Counted from the first letter of the stretch, positions 53,306 through 62,025 are shown. The stretch: 64,000 bases of DNA from an uncultured Coriobacteriales bacterium (GCA_934636245.1 CAKUAI010000001.1:248001-312000); one strand, 5' to 3'. Made by a program: numbers and translations. The notes: a model not told the origin generated them from the letters alone.

Positions 53306-54940
53306 TTACTCCCAGTGGCCTTCTTCCTCGTGATGCACGATGGTGTACTCGGCCTCGTGATGAACGGTTTGGTAGTGGCCCTTGTCCTGGTAGGAGCCGT
53401 GGTCTTCCCAATGGCCCTGCTCGTCGTGATGCACGGTGGTGTATTCGGGCTCATGCCACACCTGCTCGTGCTCCCACTCCACGTAGTAGTTTGTGGGCAG
53501 GCCCTGGGACATAAGGTATTTGGTGTGCTCCGCCAGGTCTGCCTCGTCATAGGTGACGTAGCCGTCGGCAGCGAAGCGGTAGTGGCTTGTGGTGCGCACG
53601 GTCTCGTAGTAGCCCTCGCGAACGAGCACCTGCTCGTCCCAGGCAGCCTGATCGACGACCCACACGTTGTTGGGCACCCATTCTTGCTTACTCACCCACA
53701 CCTGCTCGTCCCAGGCCTGGCTCGTCATGACGCGCTCGTCCCAGGCGGGCATGTCCACAACCCAGGTGCGCTTGGGCTCTTCGGGCTGGGACGGCGGGGT
53801 TGTACCTGTGCCAGACCCCGATCCGGGCTGGGTATCCGAGGGGCGCTCGGTGACGTCTACGCTACCAGTGTTGGAAGGGCCGCTCGGCTGCGGGTTGGCT
53901 GGGGCGTTACCGCCGATAGAACCATTGCCGTTCGACGCGCCAGAACCCGGATTCACCCCTGGAGTCGCTTCGCCTGCGCTTGGATCGCCGCTTGGCCTGT
54001 CTGCCCCAGCTCCACCGAACTCCGCGCCGTTTTTATCTGCCTTGTCTGTCTCGTTGGCCTTCGATGCGTTGCTATCATCCGTGGCTTCCTCGATATCGGT
54101 TTCCCTCACGACAACCCACGTAATTTCGGCCGTTGCAGGCGTTTTCGGCACACGCACAACCAAGGCGCCCTCAGGTATCTCGGGCCAGGCGTGGCTAGTC
54201 CCAGTTGTATCTCTTGCGTCGTTGCTGTTCAGCCCGGCGTCGCCCTCGGCGCTGCCACTGCTATCCTCGCCGTCGCCATGCTCGATGTTTGCGGCACCGT
54301 CGCTATGCTCGGTATTTGGAGCATTGTCGCCCTTGGCGTCATCGCTGCGTCCGTCGCCCTCAATGTGCTCGCCGACGCCTGCGTCGACACCATCCAGTAC
54401 CGCGCCTGCCAGGCTGCATGCCAGCACGCAGGCCCGCACCTCGGTGAGCTTGCCGTTTGTGGCTTCCATCACCTTGAGGCCCACAGCATCGGTTGCCTTC
54501 AGCCAGGGGAGCGCAAGCGGTCCGCATTCCCCAGCAGGTGCAGAGAGCCCGCATACCAAAGCGCCGGCGATTTCCCCTTCGGCCTTTGCCCTCTCCTCGG
54601 CCGTCTCGCGGCATGTCTCCAGCACCCAGACGCCGTCCTCGCTCACGCGCACCTCAAGCTCGTCGCTATGCGCGGCCCCCTCAACACCGGCATCAAATGC
54701 CGCACCGAGCCGCACGTCTCCCATGCGGAAATCCGCACCCTGCAGGTATGTCAGCACCCCCTGTGCGCCAACGCTGCGCCGCTCGCTCTGAGCACCCGCA
54801 TCCGCCTCGTCACCCTCAAGCGCCGCTTGGGCCTGGTTTCCCACAGGTGTGGCATCGCACGCGGCAATGCAGCAGCTGCCGGCTATCGCCAATGCGCAGG
54901 CAAGGAGCACGACGCGTTTCTCCATCGAGGACCAGTTCAT
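53306..54940 (-). CDS. Lipoprotein with Trp/Asp and His-rich C-terminal repeats
   Basis: 544 residues from the ATG at 54940 after GGGAGG. The lipobox IAAC (C28) makes it a probable lipoprotein. Residues 30-180 look folded and Cys-containing (VLETCRETAEERAK; ACVLACSLAGAV). Residues 185-385 are a Gly/Ser/Asn/Asp/Pro-rich linker. From 391 come repeats with VWVVDxxAWDExV (three copies), then a His-rich end (from about 491) with VHHDEQGHW, GHYQTVHHEAEYT and VHHEEEGHW. Tandem Y-T-x-V-H-H-x-E motifs could bind metal ions. No named family recognised. It is first in the surface cluster before the adhesin (157-nt gap) and sortase. Confidence 0.82.
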   Translation of the reverse strand: MNWSSMEKRVVLLACALAIAGSCCIAACDATPVGNQAQAALEGDEADAGAQSERRSVGAQGVLTYLQGADFRMGDVRLGAAFDAGVEGAAHSDELEVRVSEDGVWVLETCRETAEERAKAEGEIAGALVCGLSAPAGECGPLALPWLKATDAVGLKVMEATNGKLTEVRACVLACSLAGAVLDGVDAGVGEHIEGDGRSDDAKGDNAPNTEHSDGAANIEHGDGEDSSGSAEGDAGLNSNDARDTTGTSHAWPEIPEGALVVRVPKTPATAEITWVVVRETDIEEATDDSNASKANETDKADKNGAEFGGAGADRPSGDPSAGEATPGVNPGSGASNGNGSIGGNAPANPQPSGPSNTGSVDVTERPSDTQPGSGSGTGTTPPSQPEEPKRTWVVDMPAWDERVMTSQAWDEQVWVSKQEWVPNNVWVVDQAAWDEQVLVREGYYETVRTTSHYRFAADGYVTYDEADLAEHTKYLMSQGLPTNYYVEWEHEQVWHEPEYTTVHHDEQGHWEDHGSYQDKGHYQTVHHEAEYTIVHHEEEGHWE

Positions 54941-55037
54941 GTTCGACGCCTCCCAAACGGCAGGGGTGGGATGTGACCCTCATAGTATCCCGCCGTCAAA
55001 AGGAGGCGCTCATGTGATTTCTGCAGAATTGCCCGGC

Positions 55038-55097
55038 TATGTCACAGAGACATAACGCACCAGCTAGATGCCTATTTTATTTGATTTTGTCACAAAA
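55038..55097 (-). promoter_or_regulatory. AT-rich promoter region of lipoprotein gene with two palindromes
   Basis: Upstream of the lipoprotein gene lie TATGTC-ACAGA-GACATA (55038-55054) and TTTTGT-C-ACAAAA (55085-55097), both perfect. The region is much more AT-rich than its surroundings and probably holds the promoter; TAAAAT on the minus strand near 55075 could be a -10. The palindromes are candidate operators. Confidence 0.4.
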
Positions 55098-55138
55098 CTG
55101 AGCGCTTTTCCGCCACTTCATGGCTTGACCGCGCCGGC

Positions 55139-56296
55139 CTACTCCCCGTCCACAATCTCGGCTTTGAACACGTTGAGCGTCTCACGCTCCGGGCAGCAGA
55201 AGGTCACGGTGTTGGGGTCGTTGCCGGGCACCTGGCCGCCGTAGCGCAGGATGTCGATGTAGGGGAAGCCCACGTTGGCCGCCATGGGGCAGAGCTGCCC
55301 GCGGTCGTGGTCGTAGTCGAAGGTGTCGCCGGGCATGTGGCCGTGGTGGCAGGCACACTCGCCGAGCTGGTCCACCACGGTGAGGCGGATCTTGGGCCTC
55401 TTGCCGCGCGCGGCGCCCTGCTTCTTGCCAACGCCAGCCTCTTCGCGCGAAACAGGCGCCTTGTCGAGCACGTCCAGGCAGGCCTCGATCGGGATGCCGC
55501 GGGGCTTGTCCTCCTGGTCGGCGTTGCGCACGATAAGCTCGCGCACCACGTCCATGGCGTTCTTGGTGGCGTCGCGCAGGGTGTAGCCCTTGAGCACGCG
55601 ACCCAGCAGCACCGAGGAGAAGATGTCGCCCGTACCGGGGAAGTACACGGGCACCTCGTCGAAGGGGATAGTGAAATACTCGCACGACTCGGCGTCGTAG
55701 CCCACCACGGCGTTGATGTTGTCCACCTTGGTGCTCGTGATGACCACGGACTTCGCACCCAAGCCGCGCATGGCGTCTACCAGCGTCGTTGCACCATCGG
55801 CAGTGAGTCCGGCCTCCATGTCGATGGGCGTGCCGGTCAGCAGACAGGCCTCAGTGTAGTTGGGCATCGCGATGTTTGCCTGTGCCACGAGCCTGCGCAT
55901 GAGGGCGATCGTGCTCTCGGGCACGCCGGCATACAGCGAGCCGTTGTCGCCCATGATGGGGTCGACGAACACGCGCACGCCCTTGGCTGCCTGGCGCTCG
56001 CAGAACTCGGCGATGATGCGGGCCTCCTCCTCGGTCACGATGAAGCCGGTGGACACCGCGTCAAACGTGAAACCCAGCTCGTCCCAGATGGGCAGCGTCT
56101 TCTTCACGTAGTCGGTCGTGTCGTGGATGAAGAAGTCGGGGTAGTTGAGCGTGTTGGACACGAGGGCCGTGGGCAGGTTGTGCAGGCGGAATCCCATGTG
56201 CGACAGCACCGGCATCATGGCGCTCAGGGCCACCTTGCCAAAGCCGCACATGTCGTTGATGAGCAGGACGTTCATGGACTCCGTTACAGCCGCCAT
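55139..56296 (-). CDS. Pyridoxal/pyridoxamine kinase fused to a TIGR04076-like domain
   Basis: 385 residues from the ATG at 56296, seven nt after GGAGGA; an in-frame ATG at 56311 is less likely. Residues about 10-285 are a PfkB-type vitamin B6 kinase: NVLLINDMCGFGKVALSAM, LPTALVSNTL, VFVDPIMGDNGSLYAG, ANIAMPNYTEACLLTG, and the anion hole PVYFPGTGDIFSSVLLG (normal kinase GTGD). Residues about 300-385 resemble TIGR04076: LTVVDQLGECACHHGHMPGD, LCPMAANVGFPYIDIL, FCCPERETLNVF, rich in Cys and His. The kinase phosphorylates B6 vitamers to give PLP; the role of the second domain is unknown. A kinase of this kind normally ends near residue 285, so this is a fusion. Confidence 0.88.
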   Translation of the reverse strand: MAAVTESMNVLLINDMCGFGKVALSAMMPVLSHMGFRLHNLPTALVSNTLNYPDFFIHDTTDYVKKTLPIWDELGFTFDAVSTGFIVTEEEARIIAEFCERQAAKGVRVFVDPIMGDNGSLYAGVPESTIALMRRLVAQANIAMPNYTEACLLTGTPIDMEAGLTADGATTLVDAMRGLGAKSVVITSTKVDNINAVVGYDAESCEYFTIPFDEVPVYFPGTGDIFSSVLLGRVLKGYTLRDATKNAMDVVRELIVRNADQEDKPRGIPIEACLDVLDKAPVSREEAGVGKKQGAARGKRPKIRLTVVDQLGECACHHGHMPGDTFDYDHDRGQLCPMAANVGFPYIDILRYGGQVPGNDPNTVTFCCPERETLNVFKAEIVDGE

Positions 56297-56513
56297 CGCG
56301 CATTCCTCCATACCTTCGTGTCTTCATCGCGCCAGGCGCGCAACAGGGGGAATGGTAGCGCGGCCCGGCCCCACACCTCGCCCGCAACCCCGCCCCACAC
56401 CCGAATCACGTGCCGTCTCCATGGCAAGGTGACAAACCCAGCGTGACGAGACCGCGTCAGTGTCATGAAACAGCATATAATCGGGCCAGCTAACGGAGAT
56501 GAAAGGGTGCAGC

Positions 56514-58187
56514 ATGCCAAGAACGGTGGCGATAGGAGTACAGAGTTTTGCCGAGCTGCGCGAGCGCGGTTATTTTCTGGTCGACAAGACCTCCTTTATC
56601 GCTGACTGGTGGCATTCGGCCGATCAGGTGACGCTCATCTGCCGTCCCCGCCGTTTCGGCAAGACGCTCAATATGGATATGGTCGAGTGCTTTTTCTCGA
56701 ACAAGTACGCCTTACGGACTGACCTCTTCAACGGGCTCGATGTCTGGAACGATGTCGGCTTGCGCCGCGAGCAGGGTGCTTGGCCCGTTGTGTCGCTTTC
56801 TTTTTCGGCAGCCAAGGGTGCGAGTGCCGAAGCTGTTGTCCGCCGCATGTGCGAACAGATTGCGCGTGCCTGGCGGCAGCATCGCGACGATATCGACGCG
56901 GATTCTCTCGGCGACCAAGAACGCGACCTGCTCGAGGGGAGGACTCCTTTCGTCGATCCCATGGTGGCACCCAATTCGTTGGCACGTCTTTGCGAGCTGC
57001 TTGAGAAATCCACAGGCAAGCGCTGCATCGTGCTTCTCGACGAATACGACACGCCCCTGCATGAGGCTTGGGTGGGCGGTTTTTGGCATGAAGTGAGCGA
57101 GTTCGTACGCGCGTTCTTCAACTCGTCCTTCAAATCCAATCCCAGCATGGAGCGCGCGTTGCTCACCGGCATCACGCGCGTTGCCCGAGAGTCCATCTTC
57201 TCGGACCTCAACAACCCAAAGGTCGTCAGTGCTACTTCGCCCGAGTACGCCACGTCGTTTGGCTTCACGCAAGACGAGGTGTTTGCGGCCATGGAGGAGT
57301 TTGGCTTGCGCGAGCGCGACCAGGTCAGGGATTGGTACGACGGGTTCACGTTTGGCGGCATGTCCGACATCTACAACCCTTGGTCTATCACAAACTACCT
57401 CGATTCCGGCAGATTTGCCCCCTATTGGGCAAATACGAGCGGAAATGCCCTCATCAGCAAGATAGTGCGTGAGGGCGACGCTGACCTCAAGTCTGATTTT
57501 GAGGTGCTGCTGTCGGGCGGCTCGGTTGAGAAGCGTTTTGACGAACAGGTCTCTTTCGATGAGCTGGGCAGGAGGCCTGGGGCAGTCTGGGGTTTGCTGG
57601 TTGCTGGTGGGTATCTGCGTATTGAGGCTGCCGGTCCGGCTCATGCCGATGGGTCGACACTCAAGATTACCAACCACGAAGTCGCCTTGTCGTTTGACGG
57701 CATGGTGCGGGGCTGGTTCGACATGGTTTCGTCTCGCTACAATGCTTTTGTACGTGCGCTGCTCGCTGGTGACCTCGATGCCATGAACGTCTATATGAAC
57801 GACGTTGTGCTCGATACGTTCAGCACGTTCGATACGGGAAAACGGGCGTCGGGCCTTGAGCCGGAGCGGTTTTACCACGGGTTTGTCCTGGGCCTTCTCG
57901 TTGAGCTGCGCGGACGTTACCTCATCCGCTCGAATCGCGAGAGCGGCTTTGGGCGTTACGACGTGCTCCTTGAGCCCGTGAGCCCAAAGGTTGACGACGG
58001 CATCGTCCTTGAGTTCAAGGTGCACAATCCGCGCAAAGAGGCCACGCTTGAGGACACCGTCTCCGCGGCCAAGCAGCAGATTGCCGACAAGCGATACGCA
58101 AGCGAGCTCGAAGCTAAGGGTCTGGCCCCCGAACGCATCCATGCCTGCGGGTTTGCCTTTGAGGGCAAGCGTGTACTGATCGGATAA
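56514..58187 (+). CDS. AAA-ATPase-like / PD-(D/E)XK nuclease-like protein (DUF1703 type), copy 2
   Basis: 557 residues from the ATG at 56514 after GAAAGGG. It begins PRTVAIGVQSFAELRERGYF, VDKTSFI, with variant P-loop CRPRRFGKTLNMDM, Walker B CIVLLDEYDTPLHEAW, and sensor-like FNSSFKSNPSMERALLTGIT. The C-terminal nuclease-like core has GFGRYDVLLEP (Asp), GIVLEFKVHNP (E-x-K) and AAKQQI (Gln). It is diverged from the copy at 32124 but shares the layout. It sits beside a toxin-antitoxin pair. Function is unproven; such genes are frequent and mobile in gut bacteria. Confidence 0.88.
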   Translation: MPRTVAIGVQSFAELRERGYFLVDKTSFIADWWHSADQVTLICRPRRFGKTLNMDMVECFFSNKYALRTDLFNGLDVWNDVGLRREQGAWPVVSLSFSAAKGASAEAVVRRMCEQIARAWRQHRDDIDADSLGDQERDLLEGRTPFVDPMVAPNSLARLCELLEKSTGKRCIVLLDEYDTPLHEAWVGGFWHEVSEFVRAFFNSSFKSNPSMERALLTGITRVARESIFSDLNNPKVVSATSPEYATSFGFTQDEVFAAMEEFGLRERDQVRDWYDGFTFGGMSDIYNPWSITNYLDSGRFAPYWANTSGNALISKIVREGDADLKSDFEVLLSGGSVEKRFDEQVSFDELGRRPGAVWGLLVAGGYLRIEAAGPAHADGSTLKITNHEVALSFDGMVRGWFDMVSSRYNAFVRALLAGDLDAMNVYMNDVVLDTFSTFDTGKRASGLEPERFYHGFVLGLLVELRGRYLIRSNRESGFGRYDVLLEPVSPKVDDGIVLEFKVHNPRKEATLEDTVSAAKQQIADKRYASELEAKGLAPERIHACGFAFEGKRVLIG

Positions 58188-58230
58188 CCCCAACCACTCA
58201 GGCGCGGCCCAGAAACGCGAAGCGTTCCAT

Positions 58231-58590
58231 CTAATTGCCATCCACGATTCTGAATCGATTGAGAGGGTTTCGACGCTGGTCGTCAATGGCAAGGATTGTA
58301 ATCAGCTCGTTGCTCTCGTCGACGTGATAGTAAACGCCATATTTGCCGCAGTAGAAAACCCTGCATGCGATGGGCAAGCACGCGGCTTCGTAATACGGGT
58401 CGTATTCCAGCCCATAGTAGGGGTGCGTTGCTATGAAATCCAATAGCATGCCAATTCGAGTGTAAACATTCTGAGAAGGAATCTCGCTATACGCGTAGAC
58501 AGCCTCGTCGGTCAGCTGAACAACAAAAGACAGCTCATACTTACCGGGGCTGGCAATGGGTTCGGCAGCAATTGCCTGTTTAGTCGCCAT
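58231..58590 (-). CDS. RelE/ParE-type toxin
   Basis: 119 residues from the ATG at 58590, six nt after GAGG; an ATG at 58602 would add four residues. The fold is typical: SFVVQLTDEAVYAYSEIPSQ helices, then ACRVFYCGKYGVYYHVDESN and TILAIDDQRRNP strands (the R-V-F-Y and I-DDQRR-P pattern of RelE/ParE proteins). It probably cleaves mRNA at the ribosome or acts on gyrase; which is not clear. Its start overlaps the antitoxin end by 11 nt, with the antitoxin first, as in most type II modules. Confidence 0.85.
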   Translation of the reverse strand: MATKQAIAAEPIASPGKYELSFVVQLTDEAVYAYSEIPSQNVYTRIGMLLDFIATHPYYGLEYDPYYEAACLPIACRVFYCGKYGVYYHVDESNELITILAIDDQRRNPLNRFRIVDGN

Positions 58591-58879
58591 TGCGAGCCTC
58601 ACGGATTCTATCTGCGTCTACCTTCGCCTGAGACCAGGGGCGTACCCGTCCGTTCAGCAGATCGTCGTAGCCTCGGGCAATGGCACGCTGTACACGCTCC
58701 TCACGCTCGCGAACTGCATTCAAAACGCGAGCCTGCTCGTCATAGACCGCTGCATCAATCACCACAAGTGAGGCAGAGCCGTTCTTTGTCAGGTAGACAG
58801 GCTCTCCAGACTGATGGCATGTGTCCACGATGGCGCCAAGGTTGCGCTGGAGGTCGGAAATTGGCTTTACAGCAGGCAT
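58580..58879 (-). CDS. Phd/YefM-type antitoxin
   Basis: 99 residues from the ATG at 58879 after AAGGAG. The N-terminal DNA-binding half MPAVKPISDLQRNLGAIVDT, then GEPVYLTKNGSASLVVIDAA, is the Phd/YefM fold. The C-terminal half is a long helix (RVLNAVREREERVQRAIARG) that wraps the toxin. A longer frame to 58921 is an artefact: its extra residues are encoded by the repeat operator upstream. It should bind the triple repeat at 58889-58920 and repress the pair. Confidence 0.88.
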   Translation of the reverse strand: MPAVKPISDLQRNLGAIVDTCHQSGEPVYLTKNGSASLVVIDAAVYDEQARVLNAVREREERVQRAIARGYDDLLNGRVRPWSQAKVDADRIREARNGD

Positions 58880-58888
58880 ATCAATCTC

Positions 58889-58920
58889 CTTACGTAATAA
58901 CTTACGTAAAATCTTACGCA
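58889..58920 (-). promoter_or_regulatory. Triple 12-bp-period operator of the toxin-antitoxin pair
   Basis: CTTACGTA, CTTACGTA and CTTACGCA begin at 58889, 58901 and 58913, exactly 12 bp apart, directly upstream of the antitoxin gene and touching its Shine-Dalgarno. The TTACGTAA cores are palindromic. The regular spacing fits cooperative binding of Phd/YefM-type dimers. Confidence 0.75.
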
Positions 58921-59087
58921 TTTGTTATAGCACGTTCCGCCATGGCAAACAACGACCTCTCCAATACTACAAGCCGGGGAACAGTTCATCGAATTATGGA
59001 TGCCGTATTGAGCTGGCAGCATGGGACAAATCGACTCAGGGCTCTATACTGGGGCGGCATGTGCTGATTGTTCCAGGGGAGGACAGT

Positions 59088-60935
59088 ATGGCTAGCAATC
59101 AATCCAATCACCTTGTTTCTGCTGTCGACGAGCAGAATATGGGCCGGGTCTTATCAGGCGAAGTTGAAAATGGCGACGCCTTTGTCCCCATTCCCAACTT
59201 TGTGCTTGGCCTGCTTGCCGAGGACTACCTCCATTTCCCCGATGACACCATTTCATGGAACGGCTCGCACCATGAGATTAGCCGTGTCGACGTCAACTTC
59301 ATGATGCGCGACGGCCTCATGGACCGCGTACACGATGCCTGGTGCGCCGACATGGATGACATCGAGGAAGTAAGCCAGTTCCTCGTGAACATTCTCAACG
59401 AGATTGAAGAAGACGAGGCGCTGCACGTGCCCAAGGAGCTCATCTCGGATATTATCCGCGGGCCCGTGTGCGACGGCATGAACATCGGCGCCGGCGGCGA
59501 CCTCACGGGCATCACCTTGGCCAACCTTGCCGCCATGGCGAGTTCCATCCGCTTGGACGACGAGATTTCGCGCGACACCTACACGCTGATGTACGACACG
59601 CGCCTCGCCAAGGGCATCCCGCAGTTTTTCAACCTCATGGGCCGCCTTATCTGGGACATGCGAGCCTGCTCAAAGAGCCTGGCAGACAAGCCGTTTACCG
59701 TCAGTTTCGTCGGTGTTCGAAACGTCGATGCTGATGTTTTGTATGGCGACGAGCCCGTCCGCTCAGTCCCCGGTGCCCAAAGGGCCCGCAAGTCGCTTAC
59801 CGTGAAGAGCGCGCCAGAGATTACGCTGCCCGAACCCACCAAGGCCGCGCCCGAGAAGGCCGCTGCATCCAAAACAACGAAGGCCAAGACGGCTAAATCG
59901 AAGGCCAGCTCCGACAAGGCCGAATCCGCCCAGTCCGCAACGCCCAAGACTGCGAAGGCAAAGGACACGGCACCCAAGTCCGAATCGGCCGAAGGCTCAA
60001 AGGCCAAGTCCGCAACGCCTAAGACCACGAAGTCGAAGCCTGCAAAGACCAAGGCTGGCGCTGACGAGACCGCATCTGCAAAGACCTCGAAGTCGAAGTC
60101 CACGAAGGCCAAGTCGACCGCCGATGAGGCAGGTTCCGCCAAACCCGCAGCCTCCAAGACCAAGAAAGCCGCCCCTGCCAAGCCCAAGAAGCCAGCTTTT
60201 ACGCTCGAGCAGATGCTCGACCAGATGCACGATCGGGTGGAAGCGGACATAGTGCACGGCGCCCCCGCCGTAAACCCGGCAACCACCATGCGCGCCGTTC
60301 GCGCTGCCATGTATTCAGCCGGCGGAAACGGCTCTATGTTCGATGGCACCATCGCCGAGCTTGACCGCCAGTTCCGCGTCGGCGAGATACCGCCGCGCAC
60401 GCTCGGTGAAGACGACCTCGCAGACGACAAGCCACTGGGACGCGTTGTGAACATGCTCCGCACCAGCGGCGGCGGCCTTGCGAAAGACACCGTGGTTTCG
60501 CGCCTGGGAGAGGAGGCCCTCTCGGCGGCAAGTTCGGACCCGGCTGTTGTCGAACGCGACGGCAAACTGTATCTCTGGTGCCACCGCGACGAGGCCGGCA
60601 AGCCCATGCGCGACCATAAGCAGGCCATACTCACCCTCGAGAAAAGGGAAAAGGAAGCCGAAGAAGCTTACGCGGCAAGCAGGCCTTTCAGCGAGGAGCG
60701 CCTGCGCGAGGTCGACGTCGAGCGCACAAAGGCCGTTCTCGCGCTCAACAACGCTGGGTTCTTCGCGTTCAGCAAAAAGAAGGAACTCAAGGCCCGCATT
60801 TCCGCCCTGGAGGACGAGCGTGCGGAGCTCGAGAAGTCTCGCGCTGCAAAGGCTCAGATCGACGACACGCGCAAGAAGCTCGCTGCTGCGAAGGAAAACG
60901 CCGAGAACGAGTTCAAGCAGCGTGGTTTGCTGTAA
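59088..60935 (+). CDS. Unknown protein with histone-H1-like Lys/Ala-rich linker
   Basis: 615 residues from the ATG at 59088 after GGGGAGG; 89 in-frame codons upstream are non-coding. Residues 1-235 look folded (VPIPNFVLGLLAEDYLHFPD; VSQFLVNILNEIEEDEAL). Residues about 251-370 are almost only Lys, Ala, Ser, Thr and Pro, with KTAKSK, TPKTTKSKPAK and SKTKKAAPAKPKK, like histone H1 tails and bacterial Hc1-like proteins. Residues 371-525 resemble a winged-helix region (GRVVNMLRTSGGGLAKDTVV), and 530-615 is a coiled coil ending in NEFKQRGLL. I know no named family for the ends. The tail could bind DNA, RNA or polyphosphate; the role is unknown. Confidence 0.85.
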   Translation: MASNQSNHLVSAVDEQNMGRVLSGEVENGDAFVPIPNFVLGLLAEDYLHFPDDTISWNGSHHEISRVDVNFMMRDGLMDRVHDAWCADMDDIEEVSQFLVNILNEIEEDEALHVPKELISDIIRGPVCDGMNIGAGGDLTGITLANLAAMASSIRLDDEISRDTYTLMYDTRLAKGIPQFFNLMGRLIWDMRACSKSLADKPFTVSFVGVRNVDADVLYGDEPVRSVPGAQRARKSLTVKSAPEITLPEPTKAAPEKAAASKTTKAKTAKSKASSDKAESAQSATPKTAKAKDTAPKSESAEGSKAKSATPKTTKSKPAKTKAGADETASAKTSKSKSTKAKSTADEAGSAKPAASKTKKAAPAKPKKPAFTLEQMLDQMHDRVEADIVHGAPAVNPATTMRAVRAAMYSAGGNGSMFDGTIAELDRQFRVGEIPPRTLGEDDLADDKPLGRVVNMLRTSGGGLAKDTVVSRLGEEALSAASSDPAVVERDGKLYLWCHRDEAGKPMRDHKQAILTLEKREKEAEEAYAASRPFSEERLREVDVERTKAVLALNNAGFFAFSKKKELKARISALEDERAELEKSRAAKAQIDDTRKKLAAAKENAENEFKQRGLL

Positions 60936-60956
60936 GTTTGTAGTAAGAAAAGTTTT

Positions 60957-60993
60957 GGCGGGCCGTGAAGCCTGATTGCTCTCACGACCCGCC
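60957..60993 (+). terminator. Possible terminator after the Lys-rich protein gene
   Basis: GGCGGGCCGTGA and TCACGACCCGCC form a stem with a C/A mismatch around a 13-nt loop, 21 nt after the stop. No T run follows, so it may instead be a processing or stabilising hairpin before the 59-residue gene. Confidence 0.35.
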
Positions 60994-61016
60994 ATCTACC
61001 TAATGGAGGCTTACTT

Positions 61017-61196
61017 ATGGAAATCGACGTCGACGAACTGCGCGATTACATGGTCGACTACTGCGGCACAGCAGCGTTCTCCGACTCTCCCGCAGCCATT
61101 CTCGATGTGGTGGACATCGAAAGAATGGACGGCTACGAGCTCTGCGAAAAAGCCGAAGACCTCGGCATCAACCTGAGGAAGTTCGAGGTCGAATAA
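61017..61196 (+). CDS. Small acidic protein, 59 residues
   Basis: The ATG at 61017 follows GGAGG by eight nt. The product begins MEIDVDELRDYMVDYCGTAA and ends INLRKFEVE, rich in Asp and Glu, with predicted helices (PAAILDVVDIERMDGYELCE). It fits an independent small folded protein; no family recognised. It lies 81 nt after the Lys-rich protein gene in the same direction, so the two may be co-transcribed, and an acidic partner for a basic protein is conceivable but unproven. It converges with the creatininase gene at 5 bp. Confidence 0.72.
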   Translation: MEIDVDELRDYMVDYCGTAAFSDSPAAILDVVDIERMDGYELCEKAEDLGINLRKFEVE

Positions 61197-61200
61197 GCCC

Positions 61201-62025
61201 CTACGCGATGGCGCCCGGCTTGCCGGCGCAGCGGACGGGGAGAGGCTCAGGCAGAGGAATCTGGCGGAACTCCTTGAGGAAGTCGACGATGTAGTCGGCG
61301 GTGCCGGTCATCATCGCGTCGCCCCACTCCTTGCTGGCAGTCTTGGCGTGGTCGGGACCGATCCAACCGTTGGCGGCATAGCGCACGGCGTCGCGCGGCA
61401 TGTCCACGTGCACGCCCTTGTACAGCACCCTGCTCCAGCCGTCGGTGGGCATGGTCTCGCTCACGTCGTTGACCAGGTTCATCTCGCCGACCTGGCCCTC
61501 AAGCTGCGTCATGTCAACGAGGTCGGGGTTCACGGCAAGCATGGCCGAGGTCTCCTCGCCGGCGCCGTGGCCACCGGCCCAAGCGGGGTTGATCTCGCCG
61601 GCCATGAGCCACCAGTTCATGAGTGCGCAGCGTGCACCGCGGCGGTCGAGTTCCTCGCCCACCTGGGAGAGCGGCTTGATGTTGGGGCCGTGACCATTGA
61701 GGAAGACAAAGTGACGCGCGCCGTAATCGTAGAGCTGGTCGGTAAGGCGCTTCGTGATCTGATACAGCAGGTCATAGCCGATGGAAAGCGTGCCAGGGTA
61801 GCCCAGCAGGTCGTCGGCGGCGCCAAAGGGCAGCGTGGGGGCAATGAGGACGCTGGGGTCCTGGGCCTCGATGAGGTCAAGCAGGTAGTTGGGCGCAATC
61901 GTGTCCACGCCGAGCGGGTTGTGACGGCCGTGCTCCTCGGTGGAACCAATGGTGAGGATGACGAGGTCGTTGCCGTCGTCAAAGTACTTCTTTACGGCAG
62001 GCCAGGTAGAAGTCTCAATACGCAT
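61201..62025 (-). CDS. Creatininase-family amidohydrolase
   Basis: 274 residues. The metal-site motifs are clear: GSTEEHGRHNPLGVDT, YDYGARHFVFLNGHGPN, and AGGHGAGEETSAML (residues about 28, 110 and 150). The family includes creatinine amidohydrolase, mycofactocin MftE and other small amidases; the exact substrate cannot be read here and no mycofactocin genes are present. AAGGGGG precedes the ATG at 62025. It is monocistronic. Confidence 0.88.
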   Translation of the reverse strand: MRIETSTWPAVKKYFDDGNDLVILTIGSTEEHGRHNPLGVDTIAPNYLLDLIEAQDPSVLIAPTLPFGAADDLLGYPGTLSIGYDLLYQITKRLTDQLYDYGARHFVFLNGHGPNIKPLSQVGEELDRRGARCALMNWWLMAGEINPAWAGGHGAGEETSAMLAVNPDLVDMTQLEGQVGEMNLVNDVSETMPTDGWSRVLYKGVHVDMPRDAVRYAANGWIGPDHAKTASKEWGDAMMTGTADYIVDFLKEFRQIPLPEPLPVRCAGKPGAIA

